From assembly GCA_013368375.1 (NCBI GenBank), contig JAACJP010000052.1, forward strand, positions 1 to 64,000: DNA of 64,000 nt. Reading direction: 5' to 3'. Source of the DNA: Tricholomella constricta. Taxonomy: Eukaryota; Basidiomycota; Agaricomycetes; Agaricales; Lyophyllaceae. Under the pieces are notes generated by a model. That model searched no databases and was not told where the DNA came from. It saw only the letters and a program-made list of their open reading frames with translations. Positions 24,248 to 35,468 of this stretch are shown here, one piece after another (within the stretch, counting starts at the first letter, position 1; each line of letters begins with the position of its first letter). Both the position numbers and the translations under genes were made by a program.

Positions 24248-24910
24248 GCGAGGCGATCGCACGCAATGCACAATGCGCCAATCGAGCGTGGTAAGGTATT
24301 GCAGTTCTCACATGCTTCTGCGATCCCTTGCGATACTCCTTGCCTGAATCACGCCCGTTAATGGTGCACAACTTTAATGTGAAAGGGGAACGAACCACTC
24401 ACATGGCGTGTGCCTCTGAGCAAAAGTCTGCAAATGCTGATTTTCCTGTCGCACGACATCCGCGAAGTTGGCAAACGTAGGGTCCCTGGCCATTGTTGGC
24501 ACATGTCCTGCTACAGTATGGGTGTTTGACGCCATTGTCGACGAATTTCGGTTTGGCGCCACAGGTCTAAACATCTGGCAGGTAAGTCACGCCCATCCCT
24601 CAGGATCCTTTCGCACCTCGCATAAATCAACCGGCGCAGCGGGCTGGCTGTTTGTCCAGAAGTTTCCTAGCTTCCTCAACATTTTGCGGGCTTTGGCGTA
24701 GACTGAATGGATTATGATTGGGAAGAAATGTAAGCCGAAGGTGATATCAAGTCAGGGAGGCTCTCTCGGCATTTGCCTGCATCGTGCTTTCATCGCCTTA
24801 CTGCAACCACGTTGTTTCGATCTACCTGCAGGAATGCATGCAGCTGAAGACTTCAATATCGTGTGTCCAGAGCAGGCCTTCTGTGATTGACAAATGCGGA
24901 TTTGCAGGTG
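24248..24910. repeat. Segmental duplication, arm A (uninterrupted)
   Basis: About 660 bases that recur in the same orientation at 27648-27892 plus 29161-29535. Shared blocks include AATGCACAATGCGCCAATC, AGCAAAAGTCTGCA, GCACATGTCCTGCTACAGTA and GCCTTCTGTGATTGACAAAT. Identity is roughly 85-90 percent by eye. On the minus strand a frame runs ENQHLQTFAQRHTPC, also present in arm B, so the unit may have carried part of a gene, but stops interrupt it. Here GTTGG and CACATG are directly joined, which is the empty site of the element in arm B. Confidence 0.8.
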
Positions 24911-25786
24911 TCTAAGTGCTACGTACTTTAATAAGAGTAGCTCAATTGTGGGCCGCCCATGAGTACTATAATCACATCTTCTCCCGCCGCCGCCATCCTA
25001 CTACCATGCCGCCCGCCTTCGCATTAATCTTGTACCAATGTTCGTGAGCTGTGTCTGTGGGCGAAGCCGATCCTGAACTCTTCAATAATATTTCCTTCAA
25101 TGATGATTGGGGAGGTGAGTGAGGAACGCTGAACAGGGCAATTACCCCATTTCAGACTGCGGAGCCAACCTTGGACTCTGCGGAAAGACTCTGGGAGAGG
25201 AGCATGCACGGGCAATCCAGGCGGCCTGTGCAGCGCGTGCGAGTAGGCGGGACCGATAAGTTGGAGGCCATAAACGTATTTACCACGTGCTGACCCTTCT
25301 CCCCCCAGGTCTACTCCGAGCTGCTGTAACGCTGCCCACTCGTTGAAATTACCATACTAGGGCTAATAGTGTTGAATATATCGCAGAAGTATTTATTATT
25401 GCTCACATGGAACTGTCGGAAGTATACAAGGTACTTAATGCGCGATGGGGCTATGTACCAGGGACTGTAACCGTGACGAAGGAAAAAGGCGCAAGTGAGA
25501 GGACATTGGCAAGAAAGTACTACTGGAGAACAGGAAACAATAGTCCATACTCAGGAAACACGAAAAAGATTGGAATTCCGAGTCAGAATGATAAAAGTGG
25601 CGCAAAGTCGTTTCGATCAGTGAGATCTGGAGAAGTGGGAGCGCACCTCCAACCGTGAATTACCCAGTCCCTCTTTCACTCCCTGTCGGAACATTACTTT
25701 GGTTTTGGTCATTATCTCCGATAGGGTTTCATCGAGCAGGAGAGAAGAAGGAGGAGGAAGGGAAAGGGTTAGGAAATCGCAGGGCC
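24911..25786. other. Stretch with no supported gene
   Basis: A plus frame at 25407-25658 (83 codons) is Lys/Ser/Gly-rich without a family match. Nothing else is supported on either strand. Confidence 0.4.
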
Positions 25787-27020
25787 TTAATCCTCCTCGG
25801 AGTCTTCTTCCTCGGACCCTTCCTCGGACCCTTCCTCGAGGTCTTCCTCTGAGTCTTCCTCTGAGTCTTCCTCAAAAGAGCCGTACATGACAAGAAAGGC
25901 AGGACGAATGGCATCATTGTCATAGACAATGGTCTCGGGGTAATTGAGCCTGCCACCTGGCACTCCGATAACCTGTGTAAAATAAGCACGGCACATAATG
26001 AATCAGGGAGTGGAAGAACTTACAGAATGATAGCCCCATGGTGCCTTGGTCAGTTCTGGGGCGTCGTGCTCTCTGATCCAAGGCCTGCCGACTACCACAC
26101 GACACACTAGCATTACCTCCATCTCGTCTCCTTGGGCGGTAGTGGTACAAGAATAATCATCGGCTTCTTTAACAGGGAGTGAGAGGCGTGGAGAAGATAG
26201 ATGAAGGGCTCACTTACTTGACGAACACGACGAGGTGTATATTCCTTTTCCAAACCTCGTGACAAAAGTATGAGCCAAGAGCATGGATAAGACAGAAAAG
26301 TCGCACACCTTCTGAAGGTATGCTTCTCGCCTTGAACATGTGTAAGGCAAACCAGCATCAAATTTCTCGTAAGTTTGATACTTACCAGAGGTATTGACAT
26401 CAAAGGAGTAGCGAATGATGGAACACAGTCGACAATAGGGAAGATCGCAAAGGCAAAGTTCTGAGGGACTTTCCCCGATCCTACAAAATCGATCCGTGCC
26501 GTGAAAGAGGAGCTCCTCGTTTCCTTGATTTGGGGAACAAGGTTCGCTGATGTCTTCTGCCACTCTTGCTCTGCAAATGAATTCGCAGTCAGCAAATGGA
26601 GGCCTTTGTAATAAAGTTTGGAATAGAATGACCTGTATGCCTTGTAGGTAGCGAGGTTGTATTCTGGAGTCAAGATTCTGTAAACGGCGTATACGGATGG
26701 CATAGGCTTGTTAGTGTGTTCCCAGTTATTTTCGAAAGTTTTTTCAACTACACAAGTTCACAGCTTATACAGTCAGAGGTATGAGCTGGCAACTTAGATA
26801 ACGACGCACCGAGTTGGTAGTATGGATCATCGTCATCGAGATTGACAAGCCGAGCTGTGTCATTCCAATTCTGACCAGAGTGTTCAAAAATGAAATCATA
26901 ATCCTGCGCTTCAAAATATTCAGCGTATTGTCCAGAAGTCATCTCTTGAGATGAAAGAAGGGGATACTGTAAGGTTATGTTAGAGCGCCGTCCAAAGGTT
27001 AAAGTCCTTATAAAGTCCAC
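25787..27020 (-). CDS. PARP-like ADP-ribosyltransferase with acidic tail (copy 3)
   Basis: Paralogue of the gene at 22261-23346. Reading right to left: MTSGQYAEYFEAQDYDFIF and NLDDDDPYYQLGA (27020-26810), then VEKTFENNWEHTNKPMPSVY (about 26740), then NEELLFHGTDRFCRIG with the His and the C-x4-C-x2-C insert CDLPYCRLC (about 26530-26430), FGKGIYTSSCSSSK with the Tyr (about 26250-26215), EVMLVCRVVVGRPW (about 26120), and NYPETIVYDNDAIRPAFLVM with the Glu (about 25955-25895). The triad is intact. The C-terminus adds a Glu/Asp/Ser repeat (EEDSEEDSEEDLEEGSEEG) built from 15-base DNA repeats at 25795-25870. The start could be 27020 or the Met 24 residues later. Some introns, notably after SFDVNTS, are not settled. 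Same predicted reaction as copy 2; target unknown. Confidence 0.75.
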
Positions 27021-27647
27021 TCTTGTTGTCTGTCCAAGACCAAGAGAGTTGATTCGATCTACGGACGCGTTTCAAATCGTGAGCGAGGTATTGATGACAG
27101 GCCCAATGCAGCATTATGAGAAGCACGACCTTTCCATGCTTTGATGGCGTTGATCGCAATGTGGGTTCCAGGGCTCTTTGGGGATTGACATGGTTAACTT
27201 AGAGGTAGTTGTAACCTGAAGACCTCGGTGCCAGACCTAAAAGACGACTTTGAAGACGGTCGTTTGAAATAATCATGAATGCGAGCTTAGCGCAATCACT
27301 TCTTGAAGTTGAACATCCGGCCCGGGAACGGTCGCCTTTCACGTGTGAGGAACGAGCATATACTTACATCCATCCATCCATCCATTCCTATTTTGACCAG
27401 TACCTTACACTGATCATCTTTGATCAGTATCACTGTCCTTCCACTGGTGTCACCACGCTTGAATCGCACGAAGTCGAAATGTATTCAGAGCGTAGACGCC
27501 CATCCTCGCGCACACCAGCCTGATAACAAGAGGTTACAATTAGCTAGGACAGATCGAAATCTGTACTAGAGTGAGACCACAGTCACAGTGCAGACTTCAG
27601 AATTGAGGCAGAGCACGTTGCATGTCAAGACATGACATCCGAGAAGC
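27021..27647. other. Stretch with no supported gene; short CATC microsatellite
   Basis: Contains about five CATC repeats near 27367-27390. A plus frame at 27275-27523 has no recognised family. The left end is probably the promoter of the minus-strand PARP-like gene. Confidence 0.45.
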
Positions 27648-29535
27648 GCGAGGCGATGAAATGCACAATGCGCCAATCAAGCGTGGTAAGGTATCGTAGT
27701 TCTCACATGCTTCTACGATCCCTTGCGACACTCCTTGCCTGAAGCACACCCATTGATGGTGCAGAACTTCAATGTGGAAGGGGAACCAATAACATGGCGT
27801 GCGCCTCTGAGCAAAAGTCTGCAGATGCTGGTTTTTCTGTCGCACGACATTCACGAAGTTTGCAAGCGTATGAAGACCTTCCCTATCGTTGGCATCAGCA
27901 AATTCGGGAGGATTGGATAAGGCCTTATATACCACATAATCTGCATAAAGTCCATATGCCCAGTGAAATTTCACCCAGGCCTTATAACGGACCATTTTAT
28001 TGACAATGGTCACAAGATTATGGACATTGACAAAGTTTTTTGCCATTAGCTACCATTGTAGAATGAGCACATCTCGCGCTGCTGCGGCTGCATTTTAATA
28101 ATTGTTCTCGAGCTTGATGTAGCCTTAAAGTAGATCATGGAGGAAAGCAATATATTAGATGTTATTGTTGTACATAACCAAGCCCACCCTCCTAGACACC
28201 TTCCAACCCACAGTACACTTCAACGGGCTTCGAGATTGGGTGGTCAATTAACCTGTTATCAAGCAAAGCTTCTGACCCGAGAAGGGACTAGTGGTGACTT
28301 ATTTATCATGACAATGCGGGCATCTTGAGTTCACTTCGTCAGCTAGTGTGCGTATAGGATATATAAAAAAACTCACAATGTCAAGATAAGTTCGCATAAA
28401 TGAGACGCGAGGCCGACAGTAGAGCGACAACATGTTCAAGTGGAGGTCAAGTGCTTCGGAGTGTAACTGTACTGAGGAAGTAAATGTTAGTAGGACGCAA
28501 AGGCAAGAAAAAAAGACGAAGCACCTGGATTAGACTCTCGAGCTGACCCTGATAATTGGTCAATCCACACTATGGCCTAACATGAAACAAGGCAGCATCA
28601 AGAGCAGATGCGGTTAGTAGCTTGGAAGGAAATTGAGCCAGGAAATTGAGCGAGACAAGTTTGACAAAGAAAAAAAAAAGGGAGATGCTCGTGCCCGACA
28701 AGGGGGTGCCAACAGAACAGGCAATCATGATACATGGTGGATCACGAGCATCAGAAGAAACATCTGCCCAAAACATGATAAAAAGAACATTATTCGAGCG
28801 TGCAGCGGGCCTCGATGCATGTGGAGAGCAGAGAGATTGAAGGAAAAAGGCGACGTGGCATATCGGTAAATTTGAAGCGGAGTGTGAATGGACTTGACCG
28901 TTTTTTCATCTCTCCATCAAACGATTTGCCGAGGGGACAGTTTTGCCAATGTAGTATCAGGCAGTTGCAGGTTTACAATCCTTTCATCAGGTAGGTGTAA
29001 TGTTTATACAGTCAACATCAGCTTTGTGTACCATTGTCAATTCTATACCTTCCTGATGAACAACTTATATACCATTATGACAAATTATATGGCCTTATCT
29101 TTTGCCATCATTCTGGTGTATTTCACCTGGGAATAACAGATACTCACGATTTTGCTGATGGGCACATGTCCTGCTACAGTATGGGTGTTTGACGACGAAT
29201 TTCGGTTTAGCGCCACAGGTCTAAACGTCTGGCAGGTAAGTCACGCCCATCCACCAGGACCCTTTCGCACCTAACATAAATCAACCGGGCTGGGTGTTTG
29301 TCCAGAAATTACCTAGCTTCAACATTCTGCGGGCTTTGGCGTAGAATGAATGGATTATGGATGGGAAGAGAAGGCTCTCTCGGCATTTGCCTTATAGCTG
29401 ACAACGTGTATTCATCGCCTCACTGCAACCTCGCTGTTCCGATATACCTACAGGAAAACATGCAGCTGAAGACTCCGGTATCGTGCGTCCACATTAGGCC
29501 TTCTGTGATTGACAAATGCAGACTTGCATGTGTAG
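27648..29535. repeat. Segmental duplication, arm B (interrupted)
   Basis: Direct copy of 24248-24910, split into 27648-27892 and 29161-29535 by a 1,268-bp insertion. A minus frame at 27597-28046 crosses the insertion boundary: its N-terminal third is encoded by the inserted element and the rest (ANFVNVVRQKNQHLQTFAQR) by the duplicated unit, so it is a chance fusion rather than a normal gene. Confidence 0.8.
27893..29160. mobile_element. 1,268-bp element with terminal inverted repeats, non-autonomous
   Basis: Left end CATCAGCAAATTCG and right end CGATTTTGCTGATG are inverted copies with one mismatch in 14. Similarity continues inward imperfectly for about 150 bases: AAGGCC near both ends and ATTGACAATGGT on the left versus its complement on the right. 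The insertion interrupts a duplicated sequence whose uninterrupted copy reads GTTGGCACATG, while here GTTGG is followed by the element and then GGCACATG. This implies a 2-base GG target duplication (a 3-base one is possible if the ends are shifted). Internal frames (for example 28137-28328 and 28633-28869) are short and show no transposase, so it depends on a helper elsewhere. Confidence 0.75.
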
Positions 29536-30789
29536 TGACACTGTTCGATTGACCCAACTCATGTTTGCCCCCTCGACCCTGCAGCGTTTATATCTGGGTA
29601 TAAACAGCTCCGCATAATTTCGTCGACCTGCAACATATACGAGGTAAAGGCATACTAGGCATTAGAACCAGGTAATATAATCGCTGAATTATCACATCTG
29701 GCTTCAAGTTCTCTGTTAGCTCCACCATCCGTCCATACTGCGACACACCTATGCGAACACGGTAAATCTTCATCGATCTTTATTGTCCCCAGCTTAATCC
29801 AACAGTGATCTAGGCTTTCATTCATATGCAATTATATGAGATGTAAACTCCTTCATGAGGACATGCAAAATGCGGACCTACCTATATGTTTTGCTGCAAA
29901 AACATTGCCCGCGCTTTTGCCCCAGGAAGATGAACATTCATCTCATTTTCCGGCTTCACAGGAGCGGACAGTCGTTTTGCCTGATGTGTCGCACGCCAAA
30001 ATATGGAGAATGCGGCGGCTAGGTGTGCACGGACGACGCGGTAGCCATGGGCTTGTCGTTATTTGAGGTGCCCAAGGGGAATGTTACGTTCCCCCCTGCG
30101 GTATGTGTTAGGCGTCCCATGGCATAGAAGTATCTGCAGTCGAGCTCAAGGACTCGTGATCATGGCGGCACACCGAAAAACGGTGCCCTGCTGTGCGGCG
30201 CGTGTAAACGCTATAAGCTCGTATAGCCACGAGTGTCAGTTGTCGATTACAATGCATGTCAGTAAGTTTGACGAGGATCTAGCTTCTTCTCTCGAATGCT
30301 TGCTTATAATGATATGTCCAGAGCTTAGGTCGAAAGGCGCGGCCAATTCGCTGCGGCTGGCTGGAAGCCAGGGCAAAGAATAAGCGCCAGCATGGCACGC
30401 GCTGCGAGTGCAATGTTAGTGTTAATGGCCGCACGACGTTAGGCACGTCGATTAGTTGCCTCGTGTGCTGCATTATCCGAACGTCCTTTGGTATCAGCAA
30501 GCAAGTTTGGGCAGGGGAGGTGAGCGTTGTGTATGATGGAACACCCTTTCAATAATCGTCGGGAACTGACCCAAGTTAGCCCTTGCATAGCTGCTCCGCC
30601 GACTGGGTATCATTCTATGGTGTCATTCTACGCACCATTTCCACATTGTATGGCCTAGCCGATACTCCCATTTTTACTGGGTGCTCGCAGAGAAGGGAGG
30701 AAGTCTCGACCAGGATTATTAAATCCATTCATATATTACGAGTAGGAAAGTACACATTGTGAGCATTAAATAATGAGAGGCGGTGTTAC
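29536..30789. other. Stretch with no supported gene
   Basis: Short frames such as 29836-30066 and 30063-30383 on the plus strand lack family matches and clear introns. No repeat of note. Confidence 0.4.
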
Positions 30790-31807
30790 TCAGAGACTTC
30801 CAGACCGCCGCGGCAGGCGAATATTGCCTGTCGACCCCCATGCCAGCCAAATCAGGACGCCCATTCCCGCAGTCAATGTCAGGCTGCCACAAGAATTAAG
30901 TAGGGACGATGAGACGCACACGAAAAAGCTCACATGGTGATCACTGCGATTGCTGCCGTAGAAACAGATCACTACGACCCGCGAACAAAAACCACTAGCA
31001 AAGTACGCACCGAACAAAGCCCGGATCTGCCCACAATATACCAAGTTGGCACATTGGGACCTGACTAATAGGTCCGGAAGTGCCCCGTTCAACAGGCCGG
31101 CGCCGACAATCCATAATATCCAACTCAGAAAGACCCAGATAGCTTGCGCCCCGATCGACGCCACAGGATGCTCAGCCCATCGAGGATGAAGGAAGAGCAT
31201 GCTATACGCCCCGCCAGTCAAAGATGTCCAACATGCGCAGAACCTGTACGGACATGGATTGGTTTGAGTTGCGTAGATACTAAGATACCACTTGCAGGAG
31301 GAGGCCGGCAGAAATGCGGGTGTGTGCGTTGGGGGAGTTGTGGAAATAGGAATATTGGATGAGGAGCCAGCTTGCAAGGGACACCTGCGCAGTGTGTATG
31401 TTGATCTGACGAGAGTCAGGGCAGGTAATTGCATACCTCAATCAGACTGCTCATGACTACGAAAAGGTAGAACCCTCGAGAAGGGGGGGGCTCAGTCAAG
31501 CTGGCGTGCGGGGAAAGGGGAGTCGTGAAGACTCACCAGGTGCATATCGTTGGAGACGAACACCGGATGGTTTATTGAGGCCGCGAGGATTGTTCCGCGC
31601 GTATCGGTACGTAATAACAAGGGAACACAGATATGTTGCAAAGAATAGTGCGCTGCCTATTGCGATGAGAGTGCTAATAGTACCAGAATATGACGCCCGA
31701 GACTCATCAGACACCGGGAAGGAGGAAATAGCAGAAGCCGTGGATGTGGGCGCCATACCAGAACCAGCGGTAAGAAGCAACACGTATATGGGCGAGAAGG
31801 AGAGCAA
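30790..31807 (-). CDS. MARVEL-type four-helix membrane protein
   Basis: MARVEL-domain proteins span the membrane four times and act at membrane junctions or in trafficking; fungal members are often plasma-membrane or eisosome proteins. Right to left, segments resembling the domain are FYLFVVMSSLIE plus VSLASWLLIQYSYF (about 31470-31330, helix 1), FCACWTSLTGGAYSMLFL (about 31225-31175, helix 2), ASIGAQAIWVFLSWILWIVG (about 31165-31105, helix 3), NLVYCGQIRALF (about 31050-31015), and GMGVLIWLAW (about 30860-30830, helix 4 end). They are joined over several short introns. A further exon at 31500-31807 (MLSFSPIYVLLLTAGSGMAP...) carries an extra hydrophobic segment and may belong to this gene or be separate. 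Identity rests on pattern, not on a catalytic motif. Confidence 0.6.
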
Positions 31808-31840
31808 GATTCGGGGCTAAACTAGGTGTTTGATGCAAGG

Positions 31841-32346
31841 TCATGGTGAGCTTATGCGAAACAGGCGGCAAACGCATGTCATGAACACTATGAAACCCAT
31901 GTATATGTTTACAGGTGCAATGACACGTAATTCGGGCTCTGCAACAATAACGACCAGGACATCAAGCTTGCAGAATTTTAGGCAGACGACGACCTCCATG
32001 TGATCCGCTGGCATGATTGGAACTGTCATGCTTGAACCAGAGTTTCTAGCAATCGGAGGGTGGTACACATAGCCGGAGCGTAGAAGAACCAAGAAAAAGT
32101 GCTGGGCTAGGAGATGTTGCTGGCTCTGGTCACAGTGACCAGAGCCAGCAACAATGCATGTGTGTCGCGACTCGTTACGGCGGAAGTACTGATCGGCGAT
32201 CGTCGGCATTAGCTTGAAGTCGGCCTTTTTGTATTTGTTTGGCAAAGCCCGACTATACAGTTGCACCGGCAAAACCCTAATTCGTGTCCACCGTAGATTC
32301 CGCATTGGGTGCTGCCCGAAAAATCAAGACCTCAAGACCACCGACA
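31841..32346. other. Upstream region of RPL4, no supported gene
   Basis: A minus frame of 154 codons (31841-32305) spans the region but has no recognised family and crosses a perfect palindrome. The last part before 32347 should hold the RPL4 promoter: AAAACCCTAA occurs at about 32271-32280, similar to a telomere-repeat-like box common upstream of fungal ribosomal protein genes. Confidence 0.4.
32115..32153. repeat. Perfect 39-bp palindrome (19-bp arms, 1-bp centre)
   Basis: Left arm TGTTGCTGGCTCTGGTCAC, a single A, then the exact complement reversed, GTGACCAGAGCCAGCAACA. It could form a cruciform or an RNA hairpin. It lies about 195-230 bases upstream of the RPL4 start codon. Confidence 0.95.
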
Positions 32347-33695
<1,349 letters not shown>

Positions 33696-34119
33696 AATGG
33701 AAGTTGTGGAATCTTGAAAAAGTAGCTATCTGGTGTGGGGGATGCGGCGACCCGAGATTATGCTTTACGTGTGCTGTTGATCGATATACATACATGCGAA
33801 TCCCTATGCCTCATGCACGACATGTCCTTCGCCGATTTGTGTCTGAGCCCAAAATTCGTCTTGGTCTCTTGAGTGCGCTACGCCATATTTTAGATGAACG
33901 ACACAGTTAAACCTGTCACACAGCGGTTCTGGCCTGGTATAGTCATTCTCGGGGGTTTCCCACCGATGGCTCGGAGTGGAACGAGTAAGGAAAGACCAGA
34001 TGGTCGTATGTACCCTTCCCCCGTTTTAGGGAAGCAGATTTCCAAAACAAGTTTCGCGCTATGTGGAAAGAGTATCTCCCTATGTACCTCCTGGTAGACA
34101 AGCGAGAACCTTCACCGTC
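33696..34119. other. 3' flank of RPL4, no supported gene
   Basis: No coding signal beyond short overlapping frames. Contains the RPL4 3' untranslated region and leads into the satellite array. Confidence 0.5.
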
Positions 34120-34990
34120 CATGTCAGCCTGTCGGAGCCGCTCCTGGATGTTGTCGCCAGCGCGATGCAATCATGAAAACCGTGGCCAATCCTCCCGGAA
34201 TTCAAGTAGGTATGATCTGGAGCGCATGATTCGTGTAACAGGGAAGGACCACTCGCATATAAGCTAAGGCCCAATAGACTCGAAGCGTCGCCTCCAGATG
34301 TGATGAGTGACTCCCAATGTGCCGCCCCAGATCACCTATAGGAGCCGCTCGTAGATGTTGTAGCCAGCGTGATGCCTGTGCTAAAACGGTGGCCAATCCT
34401 CCCAGAATTCAAGTAGGTGTGATCTAGAGGGCATAGTTCGTTGAACGGGGAAGGACCACTCGCATATAAGCCAAGACTGAGTAGACTCGGAGCGCCTTTT
34501 CTGTCGCCATCAGCTGTGATGGAACGACTCCCATTGTGCCGCCCGAGATCACATATAGGAGCCGCTCGTAGACGTTGCCGCCAGCGCGATGCCTGTGTTA
34601 AAGCCGTAGCCAATTGCGGAAGTCAAGTAGGTGTGATCTAGAGGGCATAATTCGTGTAACAGCGAAAGACCGCTCGCATATAAGCCAAGGCTGAGTAGAC
34701 CCAAAGCGCCTTTTTTTGTCGCCTCTAGCTGTGATTGTACCGCCCCAGAACACCCATAGGAGCTGCTCGTAGATGTTGTCACCAGCGTGATGCCTGGAAA
34801 ACCGTGGCCAATCCTCTCGGGATTCAAGTAAGCGTGATTCTAGGCTCTAGAGGGCATGATTCGTGTGACAGGGATGATCCACTCGCATATAAGCAAAAGT
34901 TGAGTAAACTCGAAGCATTTTTGTCGCCTCCAGCTGTGATGGAACAACTCCCGTTGTGCCGCCCCAGATTCCAAGTTCGATTATATAGAG
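34120..34990. repeat. Satellite array, four to five units of about 200-220 bp
   Basis: Imperfect tandem units each containing CTCGTAGATGTTG (or a close variant), CGTGGCCAATCCT, AAGTAGGTGTGATCT, CACTCGCATATAAG, GAGTAGACTC and GTCGCCTCCAGCTGTGATG in the same order. Unit starts fall near 34137, 34340, 34557 and 34757, with a partial unit at the right. Small frames on both strands repeat the same peptides (for example YASGPS and DHTYLNSGRIGHG), which shows that they are by-products of the repeat. Confidence 0.85.
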
Positions 34991-35468
34991 GCCCTGCGTA
35001 GACTCTGCTCCAGCATCTTAGAAGTAGAGAACGTCACAAGGCAAGCGAGTGTACACGGTGTTTGCGCGTGCATGCAACCAGGTACACCTGCGCCACTGTG
35101 CACGACGACGCCCGTTCTAGTCCGGCAAGGCCAAGGCAGATTGCATTTGTCCGCGGCATTGGCTGTTGAAACGTTGATAAGTGGAATTAGAGGAAGGCTC
35201 AGGCTTCTCCACGCCGGTATATGCATAGATGTTCCCCAGTATGAAAAGCCGAGTACAAACCAAATTGAAACTTGAGTCGAGAGGCGCGGTGTCCACGTGA
35301 TCTACTTTAGGGCAGGTGGTCTGCCTGTGAAGAAACGCAAGGTTTCGAGTTCTCGGCACCACAGCAGAAGCTGGAAAAATAGATGGTATATGATATTACA
35401 GAGGGGGAGTAATAACGAAACCGGGTGAGGCAGTGACACCTCGAGTTTTTGTTCCTCCAACCACCACT
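34991..35468. other. Intergenic stretch, no supported gene
   Basis: Short frames only. Shared 3' region between the satellite and the minus-strand ILV5 gene. Confidence 0.45.

Noticed and set aside
27597..28046. 149-codon minus frame as a gene
   Set aside because: Crosses the boundary of the inserted element; its N-terminal third is element sequence, so it is a chance fusion.
31841..32305. 154-codon minus frame upstream of RPL4
   Set aside because: No family, no introns, spans the perfect palindrome; more likely random.
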